A stretch of 34,046 bases of DNA from Candidatus Nanopelagicales bacterium (GTDB lineage: Bacteria; Actinomycetota; Actinomycetes; S36-B12; CAIYMF01). Positions 9,583 through 19,397 of this stretch are shown here, piece after piece. The stretch lies in NCBI GenBank assembly GCA_025456015.1, contig JALOLK010000044.1, positions 1-34,046 of the forward strand, given 5' to 3'. The notes under the pieces are model-generated. The model had not been told where the DNA came from, searched no databases, and saw only the letters and a list, made by a program, of their open reading frames with translations. How positions within the stretch are numbered: the stretch's first letter is position 1; the number at the start of each line of letters is the position of its first letter. Both the position numbers and the translations under genes were made by a program.

Positions 9583-10419
9583 ATGGAGCGCAGGGCGGTG
9601 TTCCTCGACGTGGACGGGACGCTGGTGAACCACCGCGGCGTCGTCCCCGACAGCGCGCGGGCCGCCGTGCAGGCCGCACGCGCGAACGGCCACCTCGTGT
9701 TCCTGTGCACGGGGCGCTCGCTGAGCGCGCTCTGGCGCTCGATCCTCGACATCGGCTTCGACGGCCTCGTCGCGGCGGCCGGGGGCTACGTGGAGACCGG
9801 CGGGCGGGTGCTCGTGCACCACCACGTGCCGGTCGACGACGTCCGCCGGGTCACCGGGTACTTCGCCCAGCGCCGGGTCGAGTACCTGCTCGAGTCCAAC
9901 GACGGGGTGTTCGGCAGCCCCGGGGTGCGCGAGCGCATCCAGCGGCTGCTCGTCACCAGCATCGCCGACGAGGACCTGCTCGCCGAGGTCGAGCGCGGGT
10001 TCATGTCGTTCGTGGACCGCATCCAGGTGCGCGAGGACCCCGACGGCCTGCACGTGAACAAGGTGTCGTTCCTGGGCTCGCCGGTGACGCTCGACGAGAT
10101 CCGCGCGGAGTTCGGCGACGCCTTCGACGTGATCCCCGCGACGGTGCCGCTCTTCGGCCCGAACAGCGGCGAGCTGTCGCTGCGCGGCGTGCACAAGGCC
10201 AGCGGCATCCAGGTGCTCATCGACCACCTGGGCATCCCGCGGGCGCACACCGTCGCGTTCGGCGACGGCTTCAACGACCTCGAGATGCTCGAGTTCGCCG
10301 GGGTCGGGGTGGCGATGGGCCAGGCGCCCGAGGCGGTCGCGGCCCGCGCGGACATGCGCACGGGCAGCCCCGACGAGGACGGCATCCGCACCGGCTTCGC
10401 CGCGCTGGGCCTCATCTGA
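9583..10419 (+). CDS. Cof-type HAD superfamily phosphatase (class IIB)
   Basis: 278 residues, full length for the Cof/YbiV-type HAD hydrolases, which dephosphorylate small phosphorylated metabolites in the cytoplasm. Motif I DVDGT at residues 9-13 (nucleophile D9, acid D11), motif II CTGRS near 46, a cap domain of the IIB type between, and motif IV GDGFNDLEML near 227-236. ATG at 9583 follows GGAGGGAGCGGC, an excellent ribosome binding site. Transcribed alone, divergent from the haem-oxygenase/DUF1989 pair; it converges on the UvrA-like gene. Specific substrate cannot be told from sequence. Confidence 0.9.
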   Translation: MERRAVFLDVDGTLVNHRGVVPDSARAAVQAARANGHLVFLCTGRSLSALWRSILDIGFDGLVAAAGGYVETGGRVLVHHHVPVDDVRRVTGYFAQRRVEYLLESNDGVFGSPGVRERIQRLLVTSIADEDLLAEVERGFMSFVDRIQVREDPDGLHVNKVSFLGSPVTLDEIRAEFGDAFDVIPATVPLFGPNSGELSLRGVHKASGIQVLIDHLGIPRAHTVAFGDGFNDLEMLEFAGVGVAMGQAPEAVAARADMRTGSPDEDGIRTGFAALGLI

Positions 10420-10423
10420 GAGC

Positions 10424-10448
10424 GCGCCCGCCGCAGCTCGGGGGGCGC
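10424..10448. terminator. Weak GC hairpin between convergent genes
   Basis: GCGCCC (10424-10429) can pair with GGGCGC (10443-10448) across a 13-nt loop, in the 34-bp gap between the convergent HAD and UvrA-like genes. No T-run follows in either direction, so termination is only suggested by position. Confidence 0.35.
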
Positions 10449-10453
10449 CGGGG

Positions 10454-12808
<2,355 letters not shown>

Positions 12809-12847
12809 CGGCGCACCATAGTCGTGCGGTGCGGCACGAGTGGCGCG

Positions 12848-13861
12848 TCAGCGTCGGGTCCAGGCGAGCAGCGCGTCGGCCGGCATGGTGTTCACGATGC
12901 GCTCGGCCTCGATGCCCAGCCCCTGGGCGCGCGCACAGCCGAGGTCCAGGAAGTCCAGCTGCCCGGGCGCGTGGGCGTCGGTGTCGATGGCGAGGCGGCA
13001 GCCGGCCTCGGCGGCCTGGCGCAGCAGCCGGGTGGGCGGGTCGCGCCGTTCGGGGCGGCTGTTGAGCTCGACCGCGACGTCGAAGCGCCGACACGCCTCG
13101 AAGACCAGTGCGGCGTCGAACTGCGACTCCGGGCGGGGCCCGCGGCCACCGGTGATGAGCCGGCCGGTGCAGTGCCCCAGGACGTCGACGCGGGGGTTGG
13201 CGATCGCCACGACCATCCGCCGGGTCATCGCAGCGGCGTCCATGCGCAGCTTCGAGTGCACGCTGGCCACGACCACGTCGAGGGCGTCGAGCAGCGCGTC
13301 GTCCTGGTCCAGCGAGCCGTCCTCGAGGATGTCGACCTCGATGCCCGTGAGGATCCGGAACGGCGCCAGCTCGGCGTTCAGCCGCGCGACCACGGCCAGC
13401 TGCTCGCGCAGCCGTTCGGCGGTCAGGCCGTTGGCGACCGTGAGGCGCGGCGAGTGGTCGGTCAGGGCGAGGTACTCGTGGCCGACGGCGATCGCGGCGT
13501 GGGCCATCTCGAGGATCGGGCTGCCACCGTCGGACCAGTCGGAGTGCGTGTGCAGGTCCCCGCGCAGCAGCGCCCGCAGGGCCTCGCCGCCGGTCGCCAG
13601 GGGTGCGGCGGCCTCGCGCTCGAGGCGCGCCAGCTCGTCGGGCACCCGCCCGGCCGCGACCGTCGTGACGACGGCTGCGGTCTTGGGCCCGACGTCGGGC
13701 AGCTCGGTGAGCGTCCCGGCGTCGATCCGGCGCTGCAGCTCGTCCGCGGGCAGCTCCCCGAGGCGCCAGGCCGCCTTCCGGTATGCGCGCACCCGGTACG
13801 TCTCGGCCTGCTGGCGCTCGAGCAGGAACGCGATCCGCTGCAGGGCCGCGACCGGTTCCAT
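12848..13861 (-). CDS. HhH-PHP domain phosphoesterase (PolX C-terminal-like)
   Basis: 337 residues. The first about 90 residues form helical/helix-hairpin-helix sequence (MEPVAALQRIAFLLERQ; LTELPDVGPKTAAVV near 48-62). Then comes a PHP metal-dependent phosphoesterase domain: GDLHTHSDWSDGG near 100-112, ALTDHS, GIEVDIL, VVASVHSKL, NPRVDVLGHCTGR, AVELNSRPERRDPP, and DTDAH, which supply the His/Asp/Glu cluster. This is the layout of the C-terminal half of family X polymerase PolX without its polymerase domain. Probably a DNA or phosphoester hydrolase. ATG at 13861 chosen because family similarity begins there; upstream frame is low-complexity. Likely in one transcript with the UvrA-like gene downstream. 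Confidence 0.85.
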   Translation of the reverse strand: MEPVAALQRIAFLLERQQAETYRVRAYRKAAWRLGELPADELQRRIDAGTLTELPDVGPKTAAVVTTVAAGRVPDELARLEREAAAPLATGGEALRALLRGDLHTHSDWSDGGSPILEMAHAAIAVGHEYLALTDHSPRLTVANGLTAERLREQLAVVARLNAELAPFRILTGIEVDILEDGSLDQDDALLDALDVVVASVHSKLRMDAAAMTRRMVVAIANPRVDVLGHCTGRLITGGRGPRPESQFDAALVFEACRRFDVAVELNSRPERRDPPTRLLRQAAEAGCRLAIDTDAHAPGQLDFLDLGCARAQGLGIEAERIVNTMPADALLAWTRR

Positions 13862-13924
13862 GCCGTGCAGGCTACGACCGCCGCGCCGGTCCCGGCCGCG
13901 CGGGCAGCTGGGGTCCTCGGCCGC

Positions 13925-13939
13925 CGCGCGGACCGCGCG
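13925..13939. terminator. GC-only palindrome after the CsoR-box operon
   Basis: CGCGCGG-A-CCGCGCG, a perfect 15-bp dyad five bases past the stop of the membrane-protein gene (13944). Position suggests a transcript end for the leftward operon; no T-run, so this is weak. Confidence 0.3.
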
Positions 13940-13943
13940 TGTC

Positions 13944-14564
13944 TCAGGGCCGCTCGGAGATGGTGGGCTCGGCAGGCCCCTCCGGACGCCCCGGCGGGGT
14001 GGTCGCGGGGAGCGCGGCGAGGATCTCCTCGGTGGTGAGCGCACCGGCGCCGGGGCGGGACGAGCGGGCCAGCGCGAGCGTGGCGCAGCTGATCTCGCCG
14101 CGAAGCCGGACGATGAGCGCCACGGCGAGCAGGCCGATCCCGATGGCGCCGAGCCAGGGCTGGATCGGGGCGTAGAGGTTCAGCGCGCCCGTGCTGCCGA
14201 GCAGGAGCAGGGCCAGCTTGTTGCAGACCGGGCAGCCGATCGCCAAATAGGCCAGCAGCGAGCCAATGGCCCCGGCGCGGGCCGTTCGGGTGCCGGGCGC
14301 GGGCTCGACCGGGCCGATCCGCAGCGGCGCCGGCCCGTCGTTGCGCACGTACGTCGCGGACAGCAGGCCGCTCAGCACGGCCGTGGCGAGCAGCACCTGG
14401 GGCGACCACGGGGTCGGCGGGATCTCCCGGCCGAAGACGGGGTTGGCGAGCACCGCGGTGGACCATCCGAAGAACAGGTACGTCCCGACCGCGACACCGA
14501 GCGCGACGAGCCAGCGGCGGGCCGACCACGTCAGGAACGCGGCCAGGAAGCAGCGGTTGCCCAT
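13944..14564 (-). CDS. Four-segment membrane protein with intramembrane CPVC motif
   Basis: 206 residues, family not named by me. Hydrophobic segments near 18-38, 55-72, 98-124 and 134-153. The third contains GCPVCNK (C111, C114) followed by LALLLLGSTGALNLYAPIQPWLG, a Cys pair in a membrane setting like those used for metal transfer or thiol redox. The last about 50 residues are polar and Pro-rich, probably cytoplasmic. ATG at 14564 follows GGAGGG with good spacing and shares its A with the TGA of the preceding gene (TGATG), so translation is coupled. It is second in an operon behind a CsoR/CstR-type operator, which suggests copper or reactive sulfur stress. Function otherwise unknown. Confidence 0.8.
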   Translation of the reverse strand: MGNRCFLAAFLTWSARRWLVALGVAVGTYLFFGWSTAVLANPVFGREIPPTPWSPQVLLATAVLSGLLSATYVRNDGPAPLRIGPVEPAPGTRTARAGAIGSLLAYLAIGCPVCNKLALLLLGSTGALNLYAPIQPWLGAIGIGLLAVALIVRLRGEISCATLALARSSRPGAGALTTEEILAALPATTPPGRPEGPAEPTISERP

Positions 14565-15001
14565 CACGAGCCCTCCTGCGCAGGAACGGGGCCGGTCCCC
14601 TGGGCGAGGAGCCACTCGAGCTCGGTGACCCCGCCGTCGTCGTAGTCCCGCCACGCCGGGGAGGTGCCACGGGCCAGGTGCGCCTCGCGATTGGCCCGCC
14701 ACCTGTCCAGCAGCGGGCCGGGATCGGCCTGGGGATCCCGGCGCAGCAGGCGGCGCACCTCGAGCAGGGCCGCCATCCTGCCCTCGAGCCACTTCGCCGA
14801 ACCACCGGTGCCGTCGATGCGGCACAGCGCCGCCCCGCCGGTCGCGGCCTGCAGCGAGCCCGAGACCTCGTCCAACCGTGACTGGACCAGGGGGGCCAGG
14901 GGTGCTGCTCCGGTCATGCGCTGCGCGTGCTCACCGGCAGGCCAGCCTGCCGCCAGGCGGAGGGCGACGGGGTCGAGGGGCACCTGGGCGACGGGGACCA
15001 T
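14564..15001 (-). CDS. Unrecognised 145-residue soluble protein, first gene of CsoR-box operon
   Basis: No family recognised. The product is predicted soluble and mostly helical (residues 35-115), with one cysteine (C60) and a charged stretch GRMAALLEVRRLLRRDP near 74-90. It does not have the Cys-His-Cys copper site of CsoR, so it is not the regulator. ATG at 15001 is chosen because AGGAGGTG sits five bases upstream, a near-perfect ribosome binding site, and because the promoter ends just before it. Overlaps the next gene by one base (TGATG). It is likely induced with the CPVC membrane protein and may be its partner. Confidence 0.75.
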   Translation of the reverse strand: MVPVAQVPLDPVALRLAAGWPAGEHAQRMTGAAPLAPLVQSRLDEVSGSLQAATGGAALCRIDGTGGSAKWLEGRMAALLEVRRLLRRDPQADPGPLLDRWRANREAHLARGTSPAWRDYDDGGVTELEWLLAQGTGPVPAQEGS

Positions 15002-15034
15002 GACACCTCCTGGGGAAGCCGTTCGCGCAAGCGC

Positions 15035-15063
15035 ACTATACCCCGGGGGGTATAACACGCCAA
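15035..15063 (-). promoter_or_regulatory. Promoter with CsoR/CstR-type operator
   Basis: On the minus strand a -35 TTGGCG (15058-15063), a 17-bp spacer and a -10 TATAGT (15035-15040) make a good sigma-70-type promoter. Lying over the spacer and -10 is TATACCCC-GG-GGGGTATA (15037-15054), a perfect 8-bp inverted repeat with a 2-bp centre, matching the ATACCCC...GGGGTAT boxes known for CsoR and CstR repressors. A repressor here would block polymerase directly. Leader to the ATG at 15001 is about 27 nt. No csoR gene lies in this window. Confidence 0.85.
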
Positions 15064-15121
15064 GTCGGAGCGGCCCCGCGAGGGACCATGGCGCGACTGG
15101 CGAGGGTGGGCTCCCGAGGCG

Positions 15122-15796
15122 TCAGGCGGGACGTGGGACGTCGGCGAACACCGAGCGCGTGAGCCACCGGGGCAGCGCACGCCGCACGGTGGACGGCCCG
15201 TCGACCGCCAGCCGACCGGAGCGCAGGGCGTCCTGCCAGGACAGGTCGCCACGCCAGAGCAGCGTCAGGCTGCGCAGGTCCGACTCCAGGCGGGCGGTCA
15301 CGGCATAGCCCGGGTCGGCGTCGCACAGGTCGACCCCGTCCGCGCTGGCGACCAGCCACCATCGGCGGGCCCGCGGGGCGACGTCGTGCAGGGTGAACTG
15401 CAGCACCGTGCGACCACCCGGCAGCGCGTCGAGGTCCACGTTGCGGCGGATGTCCCACATGAGCAGGTGCGGGTCGAGGTCCTCGTCGCCGAGCTCGCGC
15501 ACCCAGCGCACGCCCCACGCGCCGAGCGCCTCGACGACGGGGCGCAGCTCCTCCCCGGCCGGGGTCAGCCGGTACACCACCTGGTGGCCGTCCTCCCAGC
15601 GCTCCACGACGCCGGCCCGGGTGAGCGCCCGCAGCCGGGTCGACAGCAGCGTGGGGGACATGCGGGGCACCCCGCGCCGGATCTCGTTGAAGTGCCGGCT
15701 GCCGAGCATCAGCTCGCGCACGACGAGCAGCGTCCAGCGCTCGTCGAGCAGCTCCATCGCCTTGGCGACCGGACAGAACTGGCCGTAGCCCGCCAT
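15122..15796 (-). CDS. HxlR-family transcriptional regulator with C-terminal extension
   Basis: 224 residues. Residues 1-about 100 are an HxlR winged helix: FCPVAKAMELLDERWTLLV (conserved C8), RHFNEIRRGVPRMSPTLLS, RLRALTRAGVVERW and YRLTPAGEEL. Residues about 115-224 form an added domain (HLLMWDIRRNVDLDALPGG..., TVLQFTLHDVAPRARRWWL) seen in some actinobacterial HxlR proteins, resembling SCP2-like ligand-binding regions. ATG at 15796 is preceded by GGGGAGG. Divergent from a methyltransferase pseudogene, with a 22-bp tandem repeat in the gap that may be its operator. Confidence 0.9.
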   Translation of the reverse strand: MAGYGQFCPVAKAMELLDERWTLLVVRELMLGSRHFNEIRRGVPRMSPTLLSTRLRALTRAGVVERWEDGHQVVYRLTPAGEELRPVVEALGAWGVRWVRELGDEDLDPHLLMWDIRRNVDLDALPGGRTVLQFTLHDVAPRARRWWLVASADGVDLCDADPGYAVTARLESDLRSLTLLWRGDLSWQDALRSGRLAVDGPSTVRRALPRWLTRSVFADVPRPA

Positions 15797-15843
15797 GGGC
15801 CTCCCCTTCCCCCGGGCCGGGCCTCCATCCGCGGCACCCGGTA

Positions 15844-15877
15844 CAGATCCAGGACCGGGCCGCTCCAGATCCAGGAC
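15844..15877. promoter_or_regulatory. Tandem 12-bp repeat at 22-bp period, candidate HxlR operator
   Basis: CAGATCCAGGAC occurs at 15844-15855 and exactly again at 15866-15877; including flanks (CGG/TGG) the match is 14 of 15. The 22-bp period is about two helical turns, so two dimers would bind the same face. It lies 48 bp upstream of the HxlR start and 91 bp upstream of the methyltransferase start. Confidence 0.55.
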
Positions 15878-15967
15878 TGGTTGCCCTGACACGCCCGCGC
15901 CCACGCTGGTGGGCACGTGCACCGGCCGTCACCGGGACGACCGGCACGGCGCTCCTGGGAGGACCGC

Positions 15968-16671
15968 ATGACCACCATCACCACGACCCCCGACCAGGCC
16001 GACCCGCTGGCCGAGCTCAAGGCCGCGCAGCAGCGCACCTGGGGCAGCGGGGACTACGGCCGGATCGCCTGGCTCACGGTCCCGCCAGCCTGGTCGACGT
16101 CGCTCGGCGACGCGCCGAGGCCGAGGGCCTCGAGGTGGACCTGCGCGAGGGCGACGCCGAAGCGCTGCCCTTCGCGTCGGCCAGCTTCGACTACGTGCTC
16201 TCGGCGATCGGCGTGATGTTCACCGCGGACCACACCCGCGCAGCCCGCGAGCTGGTCCGCGTGTGCCGCCCGGGGGGCCGCATCGGCCTGGCCTGCTGGA
16301 CCCCCACCGGATTCGTCGGTGAGATGCTGCGGACCGTCGCGCGGCACGTCCCGCCGCCGCCGGCCGCGCAGCCGCCGACCCGCTGGGGGCACGAGGCGAC
16401 CGTCCGCGAGCTGCTCGGCGACGAGGTCACCGACGTGCGGTACGAGCCGACGGCGGTCCGCCAGGTCTTCCGATCGCCCGAGCAGTTCGCCGAGCACTTC
16501 CTGACGTACTACGGCCCAACGCATCGCGCGGCCAGCGCGCTGCCCCCGGAGGGCCGCGCCGCGCTGCGCAGCGACCTGGCGGCGCTCGCGGCCGCCCGCA
16601 ACCGGGCCGACGACGGCACCGTCGCCACCGACTGGGAGTACGCGCTGATCAGCGCGACCCGGGCCGCCTGA
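15968..16671 (+). pseudogene. SAM-dependent methyltransferase with internal deletion and frameshift
   Basis: The N-terminus (ATG 15968, after GGGAGGAC) reads MTTITTTPDQADPLAELKAA, then TWGSGDYGRIAWLTVPP as in class I methyltransferases. At about 16080-16086 this frame turns to nonsense, and the homologous sequence resumes in the +2 frame with PASLVDVARRRAEAEGLEVDLREGDAEALPF (split here: PASLVDVARRRAEAEG, then LEVDLREGDAEALPF), continuing normally to the stop at 16671. What is missing is about 35-45 residues, including the glycine-rich SAM-binding motif I. Both remaining parts look otherwise intact, so the event is probably recent. A start at the in-frame GTG 16135 would give a fragment with no SAM site. 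Confidence 0.8.
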
Positions 16672-16699
16672 CGCCCGCGACCCCGACGCGACGGCGCGC

Positions 16700-18079
16700 T
16701 CAGCGCGTGTGCCGCAGCGACGCCGAGAAGCTCGCGGCGGTGACCTTCGGGGCGCTGGCGGCGCCTGGGGCTCGGGTCCCGCCCGACGCCCCACCACGTG
16801 CCGGGCGCTGGCCCCGCGACGAACCCCCGGCCCTGCCGTTGCGCCGGGCACCAGAGGCAGGCGCTGCCGCCGGGCCGGCCGCCGCCGCCGGGGTCGCGGC
16901 CGGCGCCACCCTGGGCGCCCAGGGCCCGGTCAGCGCCTGGATGGCCGCATCGCCCGGGACGACGGCCGCGGTGGTCGGGCGGATCTTGGCCATCCGCATC
17001 ATCGTGCGGACGTCCCCGCGCGTCTCGGGCGTGCTCACGGTGACGACCGTGCCGATGGCACCGGCACGGGCGGTGCGGCCCGACCGGTGCAGGTAGGCCT
17101 TGTGCTCGGTCGGCGGGTCCACGTGCACGACCAGGGCGACCTCGTCGACGTGGATCCCACGCGCGGCGATGTCGGTGGCCACCAGCACCTTGACCTCCCC
17201 GCCGGAGAACGCGGCGAGGTTGCGCTGGCGGGCGTTCTGGGAGAGGTTCCCGTGCAGGTCGACGGCCGGGACGCCCTGCGCCGTGAGCGTCCGGGCGAGC
17301 TTGCGGGCCCCGTGCTTGGTCCGGGTGAACGCCAGCACGCGCCCCTGGCCCGACACCAGCTCGGTGACGACCGCGGCCTTGTCCGTGGCGGCCACGTCGA
17401 GCACGTGGTGGTCCATCTGGGGCACCGGTGAGGAGGCCTCATCGACGCTGTGCACCACCGGGTCGGCCAGGTAGCGCCGGACCAGCACGTCCACGGCGTT
17501 GTCCAGGGTCGCCGAGAAGAGCATCCGCTGGCCACCCTTGCCGGTGGCGTCGAGGATCCGGCGGACCGCGGGCAGGAAGCCCAGGTCGGCCATGTGGTCG
17601 GCCTCGTCGAGCACGGTGATCTCGACGGCCGACAGGCGCACGTGGCCCTGGCCCATGAGGTCCTCGAGCCGACCGGGCGTGGCCACGACGATGTCCACGC
17701 CAGCACGCAGCGCGGCGACCTGCGGGTGCTGGCCGACGCCGCCGAAGATCGTGGTGGTGCGCAGGCCCAGGGCCCTGGCCAGCGGCGCGATCGTCTCGAG
17801 CACCTGGTTGGCGAGCTCGCGGGTGGGCACCAGGACCAGGCCACGGGGGGCGCCGGGCCGGGAGGGCCGACCGGCCAGCCGGACGACGACCGGCAGTGCG
17901 AAGGCGAGCGTCTTGCCGCTGCCCGTGCGGCCGCGGCCGAGCACGTCGCGGCCGGCCAGCGAGTCGGGCAGCGTCGCGACCTGGATCGGGAACGGGGCGT
18001 GGATGCCGCCGGAGGCCAGGGACGAGCAGAGGGGGGCGGGCACGCCGAGCGCGGCGAAGCCCTGGTCGGGCTGGTGCAT
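16700..18079 (-). CDS. DEAD-box RNA helicase
   Basis: 459 residues. Q-motif region FPIQ at 30-33, Walker A GRTGSGKT at 50-57, PTRELANQV, ATPGRLEDL, DEADHM (motif II), SAT (motif III), then the second RecA-like domain with ATDIAARGIHVD and HRSGRTARAG. The last about 75 residues are low-complexity Ala/Pro/Gly/Arg with RGG-like pieces, typical of an RNA-binding tail. ATP-dependent remodelling of RNA, ribosome assembly or mRNA decay is the likely role. ATG at 18079 chosen because GAGG lies just upstream and the family sequence begins there. Convergent with the methyltransferase remnant, divergent from the SIS gene. Confidence 0.93.
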   Translation of the reverse strand: MHQPDQGFAALGVPAPLCSSLASGGIHAPFPIQVATLPDSLAGRDVLGRGRTGSGKTLAFALPVVVRLAGRPSRPGAPRGLVLVPTRELANQVLETIAPLARALGLRTTTIFGGVGQHPQVAALRAGVDIVVATPGRLEDLMGQGHVRLSAVEITVLDEADHMADLGFLPAVRRILDATGKGGQRMLFSATLDNAVDVLVRRYLADPVVHSVDEASSPVPQMDHHVLDVAATDKAAVVTELVSGQGRVLAFTRTKHGARKLARTLTAQGVPAVDLHGNLSQNARQRNLAAFSGGEVKVLVATDIAARGIHVDEVALVVHVDPPTEHKAYLHRSGRTARAGAIGTVVTVSTPETRGDVRTMMRMAKIRPTTAAVVPGDAAIQALTGPWAPRVAPAATPAAAAGPAAAPASGARRNGRAGGSSRGQRPARGGASGGTRAPGAASAPKVTAASFSASLRHTR

Positions 18080-18121
18080 GGAGGTCCTCAGGGGTGTCGG
18101 GGTGGCCGCTGTTGCTGACCG

Positions 18122-18140
18122 GTCCACGACACGCGTGGAC
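18122..18140. promoter_or_regulatory. 19-bp inverted repeat upstream of the helicase
   Basis: GTCCACG-acacg-CGTGGAC, 7-bp perfect arms with a 5-bp centre, 43 bp upstream of the helicase ATG in the 198-bp divergent gap. It may be an operator or, if transcribed, a leader hairpin. No other strong signal seen in the gap. Confidence 0.45.
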
Positions 18141-18277
18141 ACCGCCGACGGACGCCCCTGCTGGGCTGCCGAGCACACGACCTCGGTCGCACACGGGCGA
18201 CCTCGTGCCCCAAGGGTACCGGTTCGGCGCCCCCCGCCTCGCCCATGCGGCAGGATCGCACCGTGCCGGAGTCCTCG

Positions 18278-19300
18278 ATGGCGTCGTCGCCGCACTACCT
18301 GCGCGACATCCACGCCCAGCCCGCGTCGCTGGCCGCCCTGCTGTCCGGCGGGCTGTCGGCTGAGGTCGCGAACGCGTTGGACCGTGCCGGCGATGCGGAG
18401 CGGATCGTGCTCACCGGCATGGGCGCGTCCCTGTTCGCCCTGCAGCCGAGCTTCCTGCGGCTGGCGGCCGCCGGACGGCCGGTCTGGGTCGTGGAGACCG
18501 CCGAGCTGCTCGGCGCGGCCGGCGGGCTGATCACGCCGGGCACGGCGCTGTGGATCGCGTCACAGTCAGGGCGCACCGCCGAGGCAGTCGCCCTGCTGGC
18601 GGCGCTGGGCACGCGTCCGGCCCTGGTGCTCGGGATCACGAACGACCCCACGAGCCCGCTGGCCGCCGGCGCCGACGCGGTGCTGCTGCTGCACTCCGGC
18701 GACGAGCGCACGGTGAGCACCCGCAGCTACGTGAACACCCTGGCCGCCGCCGCCCTGGCCACCGATCGGGTGCTCGGCCAGCCGCCCGACCCGAGGTGGG
18801 CGCAGGCCCCGGCCACGATCGACGGATGGCTGGCCCAGTGGGCCGAGCACCACCGGCGACTGGACGACCTCGTCCCCACCTCGGCGAGCACGCTCATGGC
18901 CCTGGGCCGGGGAGCGGGCATGGCCGCGGCTCGGACCGGCGCGCTCATCATCAAGGAGGCGTCGGGCACTGCCGTCGAGGCGATGAGCGTGCCGCAGTTC
19001 CGGCACGGCCCGTTGGAGATGGCCGGCCCCGAGCTCGGCGTGCTGCTGCTCGGGGGGGTCGGCGAGGACCGGGCGCGCAACGAGCGCATGCGTGGGGACC
19101 TCCTGGGGCACGGGGCACACGTCGCGTGGCTCGACACCCATCCGGACGCCTCGGGCCTGGCCATCCCGGACCTGCCCGGCGACCTGCGCCCCATCGCCGA
19201 GATCCTGCCCTTCCAGGTGCTCAGCGTCGTCCTGGCCGAGCGCCGCGGGCGCGAGCCCGGTGCCTTCACGCGCATCGGCAAGGTGACCCAGCAGCTCTGA
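18278..19300 (+). CDS. SIS-domain sugar isomerase/deaminase-like protein (GlmS isomerase-half type)
   Basis: 340 residues, two SIS domains and no glutaminase domain. First SIS: GMGASLFALQPSF and SQSGRTAEAV; STRSYVNTLAAAAL; second SIS: LGRGAGMAAARTGALIIKEASG, with FRHGPLEM after it. Residues that match the GlmS isomerase site are kept: E227 in KEASG, H243 in RHGP (16 apart, as E488/H504 in E. coli GlmS), and a C-terminal K335 in GKVTQQL, like K603. Relatives include AgaS and FrlB, which act on amino-sugar or glycated amino-acid phosphates. Substrate unknown. ATG 18278 has GGAG six bases upstream; GTG 18263 and ATG 18245 in the same frame are alternatives. Confidence 0.85.
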   Translation: MASSPHYLRDIHAQPASLAALLSGGLSAEVANALDRAGDAERIVLTGMGASLFALQPSFLRLAAAGRPVWVVETAELLGAAGGLITPGTALWIASQSGRTAEAVALLAALGTRPALVLGITNDPTSPLAAGADAVLLLHSGDERTVSTRSYVNTLAAAALATDRVLGQPPDPRWAQAPATIDGWLAQWAEHHRRLDDLVPTSASTLMALGRGAGMAAARTGALIIKEASGTAVEAMSVPQFRHGPLEMAGPELGVLLLGGVGEDRARNERMRGDLLGHGAHVAWLDTHPDASGLAIPDLPGDLRPIAEILPFQVLSVVLAERRGREPGAFTRIGKVTQQL

Positions 19301-19397
19301 GGCTCCGCCGGGCCGTCGGGGGTGGATGCCGGGCCCCGGGGTACGGCGAGCCATGACGGGCCGCGGTGGGCCCGAGCCGAGCCGAGAGGTGTCCCCC

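Noticed and set aside
14564..15001. csoR gene itself
   Set aside because: Only one cysteine and no Cys-His-Cys copper site, although it lies behind a CsoR-type operator.
16135..16671. Independent methyltransferase gene starting at GTG 16135
   Set aside because: The homologous sequence continues upstream of this codon to about 16081 and no ribosome binding site precedes it; better explained as the 3' part of a broken gene.
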